From an uncultured Chitinophagales bacterium (GTDB lineage: Bacteria; Bacteroidota; Bacteroidia; Chitinophagales; UBA2359), in assembly GCA_937927195.1 (NCBI GenBank), contig CALBCY010000200.1, forward strand, positions 1 through 46,293: a stretch of 46,293 nt of DNA. The letters run 5' to 3'. A program made the translations under genes and the position numbers. The notes below the pieces were generated by a model, which was not told the origin of the DNA, made no database searches, and saw only the letters and a program-made list of their open reading frames with translations. Of this stretch, positions 34,261 through 44,244 are shown piece by piece; the stretch's first letter is position 1; every line of letters starts with the position of its first letter.

Positions 34261-35244
34261 ATGAAAAATTTCCTAATTCCCCTATTGGTCTTTATTGCAT
34301 TTAGCCAAACAGCTAGGGCTCAAAATGCAACAACTGCAGAGGCTGAAACTGAAACTGAAATCACCTTTACTGAAGAACAAATGGAAGCCATTTATAGGTC
34401 TTACATGGACAGTGTTGAAAAAACGATTGCCTATCAAAATGCTGGTCAACAAATTGTTCTTGGTGATGATCTGGCTACCATAGACATTCCTGCAGGCTTT
34501 AAATACATTGATGGCAAAACCAGTGAGATGATCCTTGTCGAACTTTGGGGCAATCCACCACTTGATTCTGGAGAAGAACTTTTGGGCATGCTTGTACCTG
34601 ATAAGTTCACCAACTTTGCCGACTCTACTTTTTCTATAGCCATTTTCATGGACGAGGAAGGTTTTATTGATGATTCTGATGCTAAGAAACTAGATTATGA
34701 TGAACTATTATCAGGAATGAAAGAAGATTCTGAAATGATCAATGAAATGAGGATTGAGCGTGGTTACCCGCCAGTTGAATTGGTGGGTTGGGCTTCACCC
34801 CCATACTATGATTCAGAGAACAAGAAATTGCATTGGGCCAAAGAACTAAAATTTGGAGATGCGGAAAGTAACACATTGAATTACAATATAAGGATTTTGG
34901 GACGGAAAGGTTACTTAGATCTAACGGCCATTGCTGAAATGTATACTTTGGATGATGTCAAAGGAAGCATCGATCCTTTATTGAATAGCATTCATTTCAA
35001 AGAAGGTCACCGCTATGATGATTTTGATCCGAGTATGGACAAAATCGCTGCTGTTGGAATTGGTGGTTTGATTGCTGGCAAGGTTTTAGCAAAAGCGGGA
35101 ATACTTGCCAAAGCAGGAATACTCCTTGCAAAATTTTGGAAGATAATTGCTCTTGCGGTAGTTGGTGCTTTTGCTGGATTGAGGAAACTGTTCAATGGTG
35201 GCAGTGAAGAAAGAAAAGGCATTCATGAAGAACCTGAAAGTTAG
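34261..35244 (+). CDS. DUF2167-family membrane protein
   Basis: 327 residues. The signal peptide ends near RAQ (residue 21). The extracytoplasmic part (about 25-255) matches DUF2167: LGDDLATIDIPAGFKYIDG, VELWGNPP, GMLVP, IAIFMDEEGFIDDSDA, VELVGWASPPYYDSENKKLH, LNYNIRILGRKGYLDLTAI. The C-terminus has two adjacent hydrophobic helices (about 262-310) with a repeated AKAGILAKAGILL, ending in a charged tail. Thus it is probably anchored in the inner membrane with the domain in the periplasm. Function of the family is unknown. Followed by a terminator. Confidence 0.87.
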   Translation: MKNFLIPLLVFIAFSQTARAQNATTAEAETETEITFTEEQMEAIYRSYMDSVEKTIAYQNAGQQIVLGDDLATIDIPAGFKYIDGKTSEMILVELWGNPPLDSGEELLGMLVPDKFTNFADSTFSIAIFMDEEGFIDDSDAKKLDYDELLSGMKEDSEMINEMRIERGYPPVELVGWASPPYYDSENKKLHWAKELKFGDAESNTLNYNIRILGRKGYLDLTAIAEMYTLDDVKGSIDPLLNSIHFKEGHRYDDFDPSMDKIAAVGIGGLIAGKVLAKAGILAKAGILLAKFWKIIALAVVGAFAGLRKLFNGGSEERKGIHEEPES

Positions 35245-35554
35245 TCTTTGATTTTCCGTTTTCTCCCTTTCGTCGAAAAAGCTTTGAGAGTTGAGCATCT
35301 GTAAATCTATACTTCTAAATTTCTAAACGTCTTTTAAACTTTTAAACGCACGATCCTCGACAAGCTCAGAATTGAAGCTGGCAACAGAAAAAAATGACAT
35401 TTCTTAAAGAGATGTCATTTTTAATATTGTTTAAAATCAAACCTTAAAATTGACTCTCTTAATTTGAAAATCGTATAAAACCTCAAATGTTCCAGCACGG
35501 ACAATTTGAATCCAAGAATTAGATCAATTTTGCAAAAAACTAGTACAATAGATC
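35245..35554. other. 310-base gap
   Basis: It holds AAACGCACGATCCTCGA (35344-35360), whose complement recurs with a GG insertion at 3360-3378, and the terminator at 35390-35422. Otherwise AT-rich. Nothing else is seen. Confidence 0.5.
35390..35425 (+). terminator. Terminator hairpin
   Basis: AAAAATGACAT (35390-35400) pairs with ATGTCATTTTT (35412-35422), an 11-bp stem ending in T, about 150 bases after the DUF2167 gene. Confidence 0.65.
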
Positions 35555-36241
35555 ATGGCCCGAAAGGATTTAAATAGAATTTCTGAACAATTGTTACTTG
35601 CCGTAAAAATGCAGGAAGACTATGCCGTTCATATAAAAGCCCTAAAGTCGCAAAGTCTTTCGAGCTTAAAGGCTGACCTTAAAACAGACAAGCATAAAAA
35701 AGCTTTCTGGATAAATATTTACAATGCTTTCTATCAAATAAGCAGAAAAGAGAAACTGGTAAGCAAGGCAAAAATTTATTCCACCAAACAAATCAACATT
35801 GCCGGGCAAATGTTTAGCTTGGACAACATCGAACATGGTATTTTAAGAAAATATCGACTAAAGTTTCCACTGTTAAGTCTTCCAAATCCTTTTGTTTCGA
35901 GTTTGATTAAGACTTTGGCTGTGGATGAAATAGATTACAGAATTCATTTTGCTTTAAATTGCGGAGCGAAAAGTTGCCCACCAATTGGCTCTTATTCTGT
36001 CGATAAAATTGATGATCAGTTAGAACTCGCCACCCTCTCCTTCCTAGAAGGCGAAACGGAAGTCGATGTCGAAAAAAAGGAAATTCACATAAGCCGATTG
36101 TTCAAATGGTTTCGGGGTGATTTTGGTGGTAAAATGGGAATAAGGAATTTACTGAGTCAAAAACTCAACATTGACCAGTCAAATTTTGCATTGGTTTACA
36201 AGGAATATTCTTGGGAGGATGATTTGGAGAATTATGTTTAA
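35555..36241 (+). CDS. DUF547-family protein
   Basis: 228 residues, no signal peptide seen. Family features: AFWINIYNAFYQI (the typical WiN.YNa), AGQMFSLDNIEHGILR, a region with hydrophobics LPNPF, and DYRIHFALNCGAKSCPPIGSYS, containing the Cys/His papain-like signature (HFALNCGA..CPP) of DUF547. The C-terminus has LFKWFRGDFGG. DUF547 proteins look like transglutaminase/papain-fold enzymes; activity is unproven. The full-length core is present. ATG 35555 is preceded by AT-rich leader; no operon partner. Confidence 0.87.
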   Translation: MARKDLNRISEQLLLAVKMQEDYAVHIKALKSQSLSSLKADLKTDKHKKAFWINIYNAFYQISRKEKLVSKAKIYSTKQINIAGQMFSLDNIEHGILRKYRLKFPLLSLPNPFVSSLIKTLAVDEIDYRIHFALNCGAKSCPPIGSYSVDKIDDQLELATLSFLEGETEVDVEKKEIHISRLFKWFRGDFGGKMGIRNLLSQKLNIDQSNFALVYKEYSWEDDLENYV

Positions 36242-36701
36242 GGCATTGGTACTTCCTATTTTTTTTGACACCCTCAGAACTATTCTATGCAATCCGAGAA
36301 TATTTTTTTGAGAGTCAACCAGACCGCTAAATTCAGAATTCTGTCATATTTTTAGCTTGACATCTAAACATTCCAATTCTAGACTCGAATATTGTTGAAA
36401 TACCTCAAAATATCCTATTTTGAGGGTTCTAAAATTCTTTCATCCCTTTTAAACCCCAAAAACATGAAACGAAAATCATTTTTCTTCGGTATTTTGCTTA
36501 TTTCTGTTATTCTTTCGAACAAGTTACAGGCCGATAAACAAGCCACAAACCTATAAACTCATAGACACAAGTCTTTATTCCTCTCGTGTTTTGTTTCATG
36601 AAATTGCAAAATGAAGCATTCTTGATTGGCAAAAACTTGTGATGTAATGATTCGGCTTTTTGCTTTACTATCAAACTTTATCACCCCAAACTATATACAA
36701 A
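36242..36701. other. 460-base gap containing one very short ORF
   Basis: Apart from the 30-codon ORF at 36464-36556 no gene is seen. A run of ordinary AT-rich DNA. No convincing hairpin. Confidence 0.5.
36464..36556 (+). CDS. Short secreted peptide ORF or truncated gene start
   Basis: 30 codons: MKRKSFFFGILLISVILSNK followed by LQADKQATNL. It has a positively charged N-terminus, a hydrophobic core and a processing-like LQA, i.e. a signal peptide with almost no mature part. It could be the surviving start of a decayed secreted gene or a genuine small peptide. It is not in frame with the following large gene. Recognised only by its signal-peptide character. Confidence 0.3.
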   Translation: MKRKSFFFGILLISVILSNKLQADKQATNL

Positions 36702-39005
36702 ATGACCAAAATAAAATCGTTTTTCAAAGCCTCTAAGCAATGGCATTTATTACTAACAATGCTGTTTATTATTTATTTGCCTTGCAATTCTGTCCTAGGA
36801 AGTAATTCTAATTTGACAGAGAGCTGTGAAATTGAATTCGGCGAAACTTTTTTACTCAATGCAGTTTGCGGGGATACTATTATTCTAAATGCTGTTTCCT
36901 GTTTACCACTTATAAATGACACGGCCTTTTTAAGTAATTTGGCAGGTTGCGATTCTCTGGTAATTACACAGTATACGCTCCTTCCTAGTAATGAGATACA
37001 AATGTCAGCGACTTCCTGTGCTCCATGGGAAGTGGGAGTTGATACTATAGTATTGGTTAACGTAAATGGATGTGATTCATTGGTAATAACTACGACGAGT
37101 TTAACCCCAACAGATACGACATTTGTAAATATACCGGCTTGTGATCCATTGCTTGTAGGAAACGATACGATAACTTTTTCAGGTCAAACTTGCGATAGCT
37201 TGGTGATCCTTACATCAATATTAATGATAAGTGATACAACTTTTTTCGTAAACAATTCCTGCACCCCAATGATGAATGATACAACTTTTTTGGTAAATGA
37301 ATTTGGATGTGATTCAGTAATAATAAATTCTTTTATTCCCTTAAATTGCGATTTTTTGATAAATGGAATAGCCTTTCTGGACGAAAACGAAAATGGCATT
37401 TATGATCCGGAAGAATATTTTTTAAACAATCAAGAAATTAATCTTGACCCAGATGGACTGATCATTTATTCCAATTCAATTGGAATGAGTACCTTCTCAA
37501 TCGCACCCAGTCAACAATATACAATGAGTATCAATCCTTCTCCTTTATTTAATACGGTTAGCAATGATTCCTATACAATAGATGTAGGAGAGGAAATCAT
37601 CGATTCTACTTTTTACTTTGCCTTAAGCCCAATTGCTGATTTTACAGTGCAATCGACTGATCTCAGTTCTTCTATCACCAGATGTGACTCGGATGTCAAT
37701 TTCTGGCTAAGTTATACCAATGAGGGTACAACTATTAATAATGGTTGGGTTAATTTGATTCCAGATGAAAGCTGTATTTTCCAAAGTGCCGATCCTATGC
37801 CTGACTCTATTGCTGTAGATGGCACGCTTTTTTGGTTTTATCAAGATCTCTTTCCCTTCCAGACCGAACAAATTCAATTGGTTTTTACGATGCCTGGTGG
37901 GCAAGAGATAGGAAGTATCCTGGTATTTGAAAGCAACATTCAAACCAATGATGGGAATGGCGGATACAAACATACTTTCACCTCTGAGCTAATCTGTTCC
38001 TATGATCCAAATGACAAATTGGCCAGCCCTTATGGATATGGAGACGAAAATTACACCTTGTTTGAAGACACGCTAGACTACACCATTCGATTTCAGAATA
38101 CTGGAAATGACACGGCCTTTAATGTTATAATAAGAGATACGATTGATCAAAATTTAAATCTGAATACTTTCAAATTCATTTCAAGCAGCCACGAAGTAAA
38201 TACCCTGATAAAAACTGATAGCAGAATAATAGAGTTTCATTTCAACAACATTCTGCTAGTCGACAGCAATGCCAATGAACCAGATTCTCACGGTTTTGTG
38301 AAATACAGTATTGTGGCCAATGAGGGTTTGAATGAAAACACTCCCATCACAAATACAGCCGGTATTTACTTTGATTTGAATCCCCCAGTTGTTACCAATA
38401 CCGTAAGTAATCTGATGGTTTCTGTTTTGCCTGAATTAGGCAGTTTGGAAACGAAAGAGGATGAACTGGATTTTGGCACGGTTGCTCTTGAAACAACAGA
38501 AAATCTTGCCCTGACTGTTATCAATACTGGTGATCTGGAACTGAACGTAAATGAAATTATTTTGCAGGAAGAAGACGGCATTTTTAGTTTTGACTTTGAA
38601 CCATTCACACTTAATGGAGGCGCAGAATTGGCAATCCCAGTTAGTTTCAAACCAATGATGGCACAGCTTTATCAAAATTCCATAACAGTAAAAAGCGATA
38701 GAGGACAGGACTCCATCCCATTGAGGGGAATTGGTGAATCCGATTCTGGTATCAATGAAATGGATTTATTGTTTGAAATTTCACCCAATCCATCCAGTGG
38801 AATATTCAACTTAAAATGGAATGGGAAAATGCCTTTACAAAATGCACAACTGATCGTTTTTGACAGCAGTGGTAAAATATTAATCGATAAACCATACCAG
38901 GCCTCTTCGAACAGAATTGACTTGAGTGTTTATTCCTCTGGAGTATATTTTATAAAATTACAAAATAAAGAATTCACCATGATTCGCAAGCTGCTTGTGG
39001 AGTAA
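36702..39005 (+). CDS. T9SS-secreted protein with GCDS repeats and DUF7619-like domain
   Basis: 767 residues from ATG 36702 (an earlier TTG would add 14). The signal sequence reaches about residue 36 (NSVLGSN). Residues about 45-210 hold five or so repeats with NGCDSLVIT/ILT and paired Cys (SCAPWEVGVDTIVLVNVNGC type), common in Saprospiraceae surface proteins. A SdrD-like stretch follows (NGIAFLDENENGIYDPEE), then a DUF7619/DUF11-like region beginning CSYDPNDKLASPYGYG (about 432) and FRNTGNDTAF-type strands, a choice-of-anchor D domain (about 578-685), and the T9SS sorting domain (EISPNPSSGIFNLKWNG to FTMIRKLLVE). Probably a surface or extracellular structural protein. A terminator follows. 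Confidence 0.85.
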   Translation: MTKIKSFFKASKQWHLLLTMLFIIYLPCNSVLGSNSNLTESCEIEFGETFLLNAVCGDTIILNAVSCLPLINDTAFLSNLAGCDSLVITQYTLLPSNEIQMSATSCAPWEVGVDTIVLVNVNGCDSLVITTTSLTPTDTTFVNIPACDPLLVGNDTITFSGQTCDSLVILTSILMISDTTFFVNNSCTPMMNDTTFLVNEFGCDSVIINSFIPLNCDFLINGIAFLDENENGIYDPEEYFLNNQEINLDPDGLIIYSNSIGMSTFSIAPSQQYTMSINPSPLFNTVSNDSYTIDVGEEIIDSTFYFALSPIADFTVQSTDLSSSITRCDSDVNFWLSYTNEGTTINNGWVNLIPDESCIFQSADPMPDSIAVDGTLFWFYQDLFPFQTEQIQLVFTMPGGQEIGSILVFESNIQTNDGNGGYKHTFTSELICSYDPNDKLASPYGYGDENYTLFEDTLDYTIRFQNTGNDTAFNVIIRDTIDQNLNLNTFKFISSSHEVNTLIKTDSRIIEFHFNNILLVDSNANEPDSHGFVKYSIVANEGLNENTPITNTAGIYFDLNPPVVTNTVSNLMVSVLPELGSLETKEDELDFGTVALETTENLALTVINTGDLELNVNEIILQEEDGIFSFDFEPFTLNGGAELAIPVSFKPMMAQLYQNSITVKSDRGQDSIPLRGIGESDSGINEMDLLFEISPNPSSGIFNLKWNGKMPLQNAQLIVFDSSGKILIDKPYQASSNRIDLSVYSSGVYFIKLQNKEFTMIRKLLVE

Positions 39006-39029
39006 GCAAAACTTTTATAAAACAGTGTT

Positions 39030-39093
39030 AAATTCTATTCATTAGCCATATTTTGGTGACAATGCCAAATATAGTTAATGAATAGAATTTTTA
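39030..39093 (+). terminator. Long terminator hairpin
   Basis: AAATTCTATTCATTA (39030-39044) pairs exactly with its complement (39076-39090), followed by TT. The enclosed 31 bases can extend the stem imperfectly (ATATTTTGG/CCAAATAT). It lies 25 bases after the T9SS gene. Confidence 0.8.
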
Positions 39094-39156
39094 CATTTTC
39101 ATTTTTTAGGATTAAATGCAAATAATAAATAATTTCGCAATCAAACAATCTGTATC

Positions 39157-39666
39157 TTGAAACGAGTAATGATCATAGGTTGTTGTGGGGCGGGCAAATC
39201 AACTTTTGCGAAAAAACTCGCTTCGAAGACAGGTCTAAAATTGTATCACCTCGATCAATTGTATTGGAAACCGAATTGGGTCGAATCTGAAAAAGAAGAA
39301 TGGGAGCAATTGGTTGAGCAAGTTTCTCAAGAAGCCGAATGGATCATTGACGGCAATTATGGGAGCAGCATGGACATCCGATTAAAATATGCTGATACTG
39401 TTTTTTTTCTAGACCGATCTAGAAATATTTGTTTGTATAGAGTATTAAAGAGGATTGCATTGAATTACGGCACTACAAGAACAGACTCCGCTGAAAACTG
39501 TCCTGAAAGATTCGATTGGGAATTTATAAAATACACTTACCATTTTTATGAAACGAGAAGACCCGCAATATTAGAAAAACTGGCAAACATCAAGCACAAT
39601 GTACAAGTTCACATTCTAGAGGATGATGCAGCTGCAGAAAAGTTGTTGCTTACTTTATCCAACTAA
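39157..39666 (+). CDS. P-loop kinase-like protein (adenylate kinase / topology-modulation type)
   Basis: 169 residues from TTG 39157, giving MKRVMIIGCCGAGKSTFAKK, the usual N-terminus of this family; an ATG at 39169 would cut before MIIGCCGAGKST. The P-loop is GCCGAGKST. Then KLYHLDQLYWKPNWVE, EWIIDGNYGSSMDIRL and the Walker B-like ADTVFFLDRSRNICLYRVLKR match proteins called adenylate kinase-like or DNA topology modulation (FlaR). Substrate is unproven. Its 3' end overlaps the convergent leuB by 12 bases. Confidence 0.8.
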   Translation: MKRVMIIGCCGAGKSTFAKKLASKTGLKLYHLDQLYWKPNWVESEKEEWEQLVEQVSQEAEWIIDGNYGSSMDIRLKYADTVFFLDRSRNICLYRVLKRIALNYGTTRTDSAENCPERFDWEFIKYTYHFYETRRPAILEKLANIKHNVQVHILEDDAAAEKLLLTLSN

Positions 39667-40752
39667 CTCATTCTGCTTTTGAGAGCCATTTGCAGGATTT
39701 ACCTTAGCGATTAAATTAATTAAAATATCTGTAAATTGAACGGTCCCAATTTTATGTTCCAATTTTAAATCTTCAGTCGCCAAACCATTGTTAAGCATAG
39801 AATCTATTGAACTTTCAATTAGTCGAGCTTCTTCTAGCAATCCAAAATACTCAAGCATCATGGCAGCACTTAAAATTGAACCAATCGGATTAGCAATGTC
39901 TTTTCCTTTTGCTTGCGGATAAGAACCGTGAACAGGTTCAAACAAGGCATTTGATTCGCTATAGGACCCAGAAGGAAGCATCCCAAGTGATCCAGCCAAG
40001 ACACTGGACTCATCTGAAATAATATCACCAAACATATTGGAACAAACAACCACATCAAATTGATAGGGGTTTAGGATCACTTGCATGGTGGCATTGTCGA
40101 TGTACAAATAATCGAATGTCATATCCTTGTTGACTTTCTCGTAGGAATTAACAACTTTCCTCCATAACCTGGAAGTCTCTAAGACATTCGCTTTGTCTAT
40201 CAATGTAAGCTTATTGTTTCGATCTGCGGATAATTTCAAACCTATCTTAACAATTCTTTCTATTTCAGCAATAGAATAAAAACATTCATCTCTGGCTTCA
40301 TCTCCAGCAGAATTCAAGCTGCTTTTTCCAAAATAAATTCCACTGGTTAGTTCTCGAACTATCACAAAATCGACCGGACCATTTTGAAGTTTTATCGGAC
40401 ACAAATGAGCCGTGGCTTCATAACTTTTGATCGGCCGAATGTTGGCAAAAAGATTGAGTTTTTTTCTTATTTCCAACAAGCCCTGCTCAGGCCGAATCTT
40501 TATATTCGGATCACTAAATTGAGGATCGCCTACAGCACCTAGCAAAATTGCATCCGCATCAGAAGCCATTTTCAAACTTTCCTTTGGCAAAGGATTTCCA
40601 AATTTATTGATTGCAGCAGCACCAATCCAGCCATGATTGTATTCAAATTCATGATTGAATTTTTTTGCAATTGCATCCAAAACTTTGATACTGGCTTGTG
40701 TAACTTCTGGACCAATTCCATCTCCTTCGAATACTGCAATTTTCTTTTTCAT
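39655..40752 (-). CDS. leuB: 3-isopropylmalate dehydrogenase
   Basis: 365 residues. Oxidises and decarboxylates 3-isopropylmalate to 2-oxoisocaproate with NAD+, third step of leucine synthesis. Motifs: AVFEGDGIGPEVT at the start, AILLGAVGDP, VIVRELTSGIYFG (active-site R/Y region), LTLIDKANVLETSRLWRKV, and DVVVCSNMFGDIISDE with the metal-binding aspartates, then HGSYPQAKGKDIANP for the cofactor loop. It is the last gene of the leu block but sits 183 bases after leuD, across a repeat-containing spacer. The 3' end overlaps the convergent kinase-like gene by 12 bases. Confidence 0.97.
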   Translation of the reverse strand: MKKKIAVFEGDGIGPEVTQASIKVLDAIAKKFNHEFEYNHGWIGAAAINKFGNPLPKESLKMASDADAILLGAVGDPQFSDPNIKIRPEQGLLEIRKKLNLFANIRPIKSYEATAHLCPIKLQNGPVDFVIVRELTSGIYFGKSSLNSAGDEARDECFYSIAEIERIVKIGLKLSADRNNKLTLIDKANVLETSRLWRKVVNSYEKVNKDMTFDYLYIDNATMQVILNPYQFDVVVCSNMFGDIISDESSVLAGSLGMLPSGSYSESNALFEPVHGSYPQAKGKDIANPIGSILSAAMMLEYFGLLEEARLIESSIDSMLNNGLATEDLKLEHKIGTVQFTDILINLIAKVNPANGSQKQNELVG

Positions 40753-40762
40753 AGTTGTCTTT

Positions 40763-40876
40763 TTGGGTACGCTGCGCTGTTGGTACGGCAGTAGACCTGC
40801 CTATTGGTACTCTTGCCTGCGGCATTGTTGTTGGTACAGCTTCATTTGATCTTCGATCAAGTTTGCCTGTTGGTAG
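40763..40876. repeat. TTGGTAC repeats with intervening small hairpins, between leuD and leuB
   Basis: TTGGTAC at 40780, 40804 and 40831, with variants TTGGGTAC (40763) and TTGGTAG (40870). Between them are short inverted repeats: GGCAG/CTGCC, TGCC/GGCA and TTGATC/GATCAA. Spacing is uneven (24, 27 and 39 bases). It occupies most of the leuD-leuB spacer. Confidence 0.75.
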
Positions 40877-40935
40877 AGTTTGCGATCCACTTTTGATTTA
40901 AAATAAATTGTCTTTGTGCTTTGTGCTTTTGCTTT

Positions 40936-41541
40936 TTACTTTACACTAACTACTTTGCAATCTCGCTCCTCAAACTTTTCAATTTCCTCTTTTTGGCTTA
41001 TTAAAAAATCTATGTCGTCATAGGCATTCAACAAGCACATTTTTTTATATGGATCAATTTCAAAAGAAAAAGTTGCTTCTTTTTTGATGTTGACAAATGT
41101 TTGACTTTCCAAATCAACTTCGAATTTTGTATTTGGATTTTCACCAATGGTTTGAAACACTTCTGCCAAATAACTTTTGGAAACTGTAACGGGGAGCAAG
41201 CCATTGTTTAAGGCATTGCTTTTAAATATATCCGCAAAATAGGAAGAAACAATAACTTTAAAACCATAGTCCACCAGTGCCCAGGCAGCGTGTTCTCTGC
41301 TTGAGCCGCAACCAAAATTTGCTCCTGCAACTAAAATTTTACCATTTAATACGGTGCTGTTCAAAACGAAGTCCATTTTTTGCTTCCCCTCTTGATCGTA
41401 GCGCCAATCTCTAAACAAATTTTCACCAAATCCATTTCGATCTACTGCTTTCAAAAACCTAGCAGGAATAATCTGATCAGTGTCGATGTTTTCAATCGGC
41501 AAAGGAACAGCGGTAGATTTTAAAATTTCAAATTTTTCCAT
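40936..41541 (-). CDS. leuD: 3-isopropylmalate dehydratase small subunit
   Basis: 201 residues, the normal size. With LeuC it isomerises 2- to 3-isopropylmalate. Features: [20 protein letters not shown] near residues 13-32, [17 protein letters not shown] (swivel-domain signature) and [22 protein letters not shown]. The start ATG lies 11 bases after the leuC stop, so it is in one operon with leuA and leuC. The C-terminus is slightly extended ([16 protein letters not shown]). No anomalies. Confidence 0.96.
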   Translation of the reverse strand: MEKFEILKSTAVPLPIENIDTDQIIPARFLKAVDRNGFGENLFRDWRYDQEGKQKMDFVLNSTVLNGKILVAGANFGCGSSREHAAWALVDYGFKVIVSSYFADIFKSNALNNGLLPVTVSKSYLAEVFQTIGENPNTKFEVDLESQTFVNIKKEATFSFEIDPYKKMCLLNAYDDIDFLISQKEEIEKFEERDCKVVSVK

Positions 41542-41552
41542 TTATAAAACTT

Positions 41553-42944
41553 TTACAAAAATTTTCTAACATCAACTATTTTCCCTTCAATTGCACAAGA
41601 AGCTGCAGTCAAAGGACTGACCAAAATGGTTCTAGCTCCCGGACCTTGACGGCCCTCAAAATTCCTATTGGAGGTTGAAACACAGTAATTTCCTGCAGGA
41701 ACTTTGTCATCATTCATACCTAAACAGGCAGAACATCCAGGTTGCCTGAATTCAAATCCAGCAGCCTTGGTAATTTCTGCAATCCCTTCTTTTATGGCTT
41801 GCTGCTCAACTCTTTTCGAACCGGGCACAATGCTGGCTTTTACATGAGCAGCTACTTTTTTTCCTTTCACAAATTCTGCTACTAAGCGTAAATCTTCTAT
41901 CCTACTGTTCGTACAAGAACCGATAAAAACATGCTCAATTTGCATTTCACTTAAATTCTGACCAGGCTTAAGGCCCATATATTCCAAAGCTTTCTTAAAA
42001 CTACTTTCATTTTCATGATCACTTTGACTGGGGACCAATTCAGTAACCTTTATCCCCATCCCCGGATTGGTTCCATAGGTCAGCATCGGTTCAATTTCAT
42101 TGGCATCAAAACTATATTCTTTGTCAAACTCAGCATCTTCATCAGAAAACAGATTTTTCCATTTTTCTACTGCTTCATGAAATGCAGATCCTGAAGGACT
42201 AAAAGTTCTACCTTTGATGTATTCGAATGTTTTTTCATCTGGCGCGATCATACCGCCTCTTGCTCCCAATTCAATACTCATATTACAGACGGTCATTCTG
42301 GCTTCCATAGAAAGAGCAGAAATAGCAGATCCCGCGTATTCGATAAAATGTCCAGTTGCCCCACCGGTTCCCAATTTGGAGAGTAGGTATAAAATCAAAT
42401 CTTTTGAAAGAACTCCTTTGTCAAGTTCTCCATCCAGATTTATCCGCATTTTTTTGGGTTTCATTTGAAGCAGACATTGTGTGGCAAGTACTTGCTCAAC
42501 CTGACTGGTTCCTATTCCAAAGGCTATACATCCAAAAGCTCCGTGAGTTGAGGTGTGGCTGTCTCCGCAAACAATGGTCATTCCCGGTTGGGTCAATCCA
42601 AGTTCTGGTCCAATCACATGAACGATTCCTTGATTTTCATGGCCCAAGCCATATAGTTCTACTCCAAAGTCAGCACAGTTTTTTATCAGCGTGTCTACTT
42701 GTAGTTTCGATAATGGTTCGATAATGGGCAGATGCTGATTGATCGTAGGAACATTGTGATCAGCAGTTGCGACCGTTTGGCTTGGTCTCAATACAGGCAA
42801 TGAACGTCTTCTCAATCCATTGAATGCTTGCGGGCTGGTTACTTCATGTATGAAGTGTTTGTCAATATAAAATATTTCTCTTCCGCCTTCAATTTGTTTG
42901 ACAACATGTGCCTCCCAAATTTTATCAAAAAGTGTTTTCCCCAT
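41553..42944 (-). CDS. leuC: 3-isopropylmalate dehydratase large subunit
   Basis: 463 residues, typical. Holds the 4Fe-4S cluster: Cys in GSCTNSR and the pair in [10 protein letters not shown]. Other aconitase-family signatures: [33 protein letters not shown] split near residues 109-131, [19 protein letters not shown], and [20 protein letters not shown] near the end. ATG 42944 directly abuts the leuA stop, indicating translational coupling. Forms the LeuCD enzyme with the next gene. Confidence 0.97.
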   Translation of the reverse strand: MGKTLFDKIWEAHVVKQIEGGREIFYIDKHFIHEVTSPQAFNGLRRRSLPVLRPSQTVATADHNVPTINQHLPIIEPLSKLQVDTLIKNCADFGVELYGLGHENQGIVHVIGPELGLTQPGMTIVCGDSHTSTHGAFGCIAFGIGTSQVEQVLATQCLLQMKPKKMRINLDGELDKGVLSKDLILYLLSKLGTGGATGHFIEYAGSAISALSMEARMTVCNMSIELGARGGMIAPDEKTFEYIKGRTFSPSGSAFHEAVEKWKNLFSDEDAEFDKEYSFDANEIEPMLTYGTNPGMGIKVTELVPSQSDHENESSFKKALEYMGLKPGQNLSEMQIEHVFIGSCTNSRIEDLRLVAEFVKGKKVAAHVKASIVPGSKRVEQQAIKEGIAEITKAAGFEFRQPGCSACLGMNDDKVPAGNYCVSTSNRNFEGRQGPGARTILVSPLTAASCAIEGKIVDVRKFL

Positions 42945-44120
42945 TTATGCCAATGCTTGTCTAATTAGTAATTGATTTTTTTCCAATAGTTTTTGAAGGT
43001 CTTCATCATAAACCTCCTTTAATTGATCCGCCAAATCTAAAAATTCGACATAAATTTTATCCAATGATCTTTTGGTCAATTCAAAGCCCAGTTCTTTCGA
43101 TCGAAAGGCCAGTGCTGCTCGGCCTGACCTTGCAGTTAATATAATCGTACTTTTTTCAGCACCAATCTCTTTGGGATCCATGATTTCATAATTCTCCCGA
43201 TGCTTGATCACCCCGTCTTGATGAATGCCCGAAGAATGTGAAAATGCATTTGCACCAGTAATGGCCTTATTGGCTTGAATCGGCATTCCAGTTTCCTCAA
43301 TGACCATGTTACTGGTAGATAACAATTTCTCTGAAATAATGTTTGTATAAAATGGCAAACTTTCTCTTTTCTTCAAAATCATGGCCACTTCTTCCAATGA
43401 GGTATTTCCTGCACGCTCCCCTATTCCATTGATGGTACATTCTACTTGCCTGGCACCATTTACTACGGCTGAAAGCGCATTAGCTGTAGCCAAACCAAGA
43501 TCATTGTGACAGTGTGCAGAAATAACAACCTTATCAATTCCCTTAACATTCTCCACCAAGTATTTAATCTTTGCTCCATATTCTTCTGGCAAGCAAAATC
43601 CTGTTGTATCTGGAATATTCAAAACCGTGGCGCCTGCTTTTATAACAGCCTCGCATACTTTGGCTAGAAACTCATCTCTCGTCCTTCCTGCATCTTCGGC
43701 ATAAAACTCCACGTCCTCTTGATATTTTTTGGCACAGCGAACAGCAGCAACTGCTCTTTCAATGATCTGATCTTCAGAACAGCGGAGCTTATATTTCATG
43801 TGAATATCAGACGTTCCTATTCCTGTATGGATTCGGCCATAACGGGCGAATTTTAAGGATTCACCCGCACACTCAATGTCTTTTTCGACAGCTCGACTCA
43901 GAGCGCAAACCCGCGAGTTTTTAATAACTTTACTGATTTCTGTTACTGACTTAAAATCTCCGGGACTCGAAATAGGAAACCCTGCTTCAATTATATCAAC
44001 TCCCAGTTCCTCCAGTTGTATCGCTATTTTCACTTTTTGATCTGTAGCGAGTTTACAACCAGGAACTTGTTCGCCGTCTCGCAAGGTTGTATCAAAAATT
44101 TCAATTTTATCTCCTATCAT
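42945..44120 (-). CDS. leuA: 2-isopropylmalate synthase, short form
   Basis: 391 residues. Condenses acetyl-CoA with 2-oxoisovalerate, first committed step to leucine. Catalytic TIM barrel signatures: [17 protein letters not shown] at residues 8-24, [29 protein letters not shown] (metal His pair), and [14 protein letters not shown]. Length near 390 means the C-terminal leucine-sensing regulatory domain (about 120 residues in the long form) is absent, as in other Bacteroidota LeuA. Annotation as homocitrate or citramalate synthase is possible from sequence, but leuCDB downstream settles it. First gene of the operon, divergent from the 44245 gene with 124 bases between. Confidence 0.95.
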   Translation of the reverse strand: MIGDKIEIFDTTLRDGEQVPGCKLATDQKVKIAIQLEELGVDIIEAGFPISSPGDFKSVTEISKVIKNSRVCALSRAVEKDIECAGESLKFARYGRIHTGIGTSDIHMKYKLRCSEDQIIERAVAAVRCAKKYQEDVEFYAEDAGRTRDEFLAKVCEAVIKAGATVLNIPDTTGFCLPEEYGAKIKYLVENVKGIDKVVISAHCHNDLGLATANALSAVVNGARQVECTINGIGERAGNTSLEEVAMILKKRESLPFYTNIISEKLLSTSNMVIEETGMPIQANKAITGANAFSHSSGIHQDGVIKHRENYEIMDPKEIGAEKSTIILTARSGRAALAFRSKELGFELTKRSLDKIYVEFLDLADQLKEVYDEDLQKLLEKNQLLIRQALA

Positions 44121-44244
44121 AAGTATTTGTCTCTAATAAACTAAATGTAGCCCAGCCTATTGGATAAAAAAAACAAAAGAATTATATTTGATACGATTTC
44201 AAATAAATCGCAATTACTCATAACAATTTGAATATCTTTAATTT

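Noticed and set aside
42356..42724. Plus-strand frame of 122 codons inside leuC
   Set aside because: Antisense shadow of a conserved aconitase-family gene.
40280..44120. Reading leuA as homocitrate or citramalate synthase
   Set aside because: The adjacent leuC, leuD and leuB make the leucine pathway assignment far more likely.
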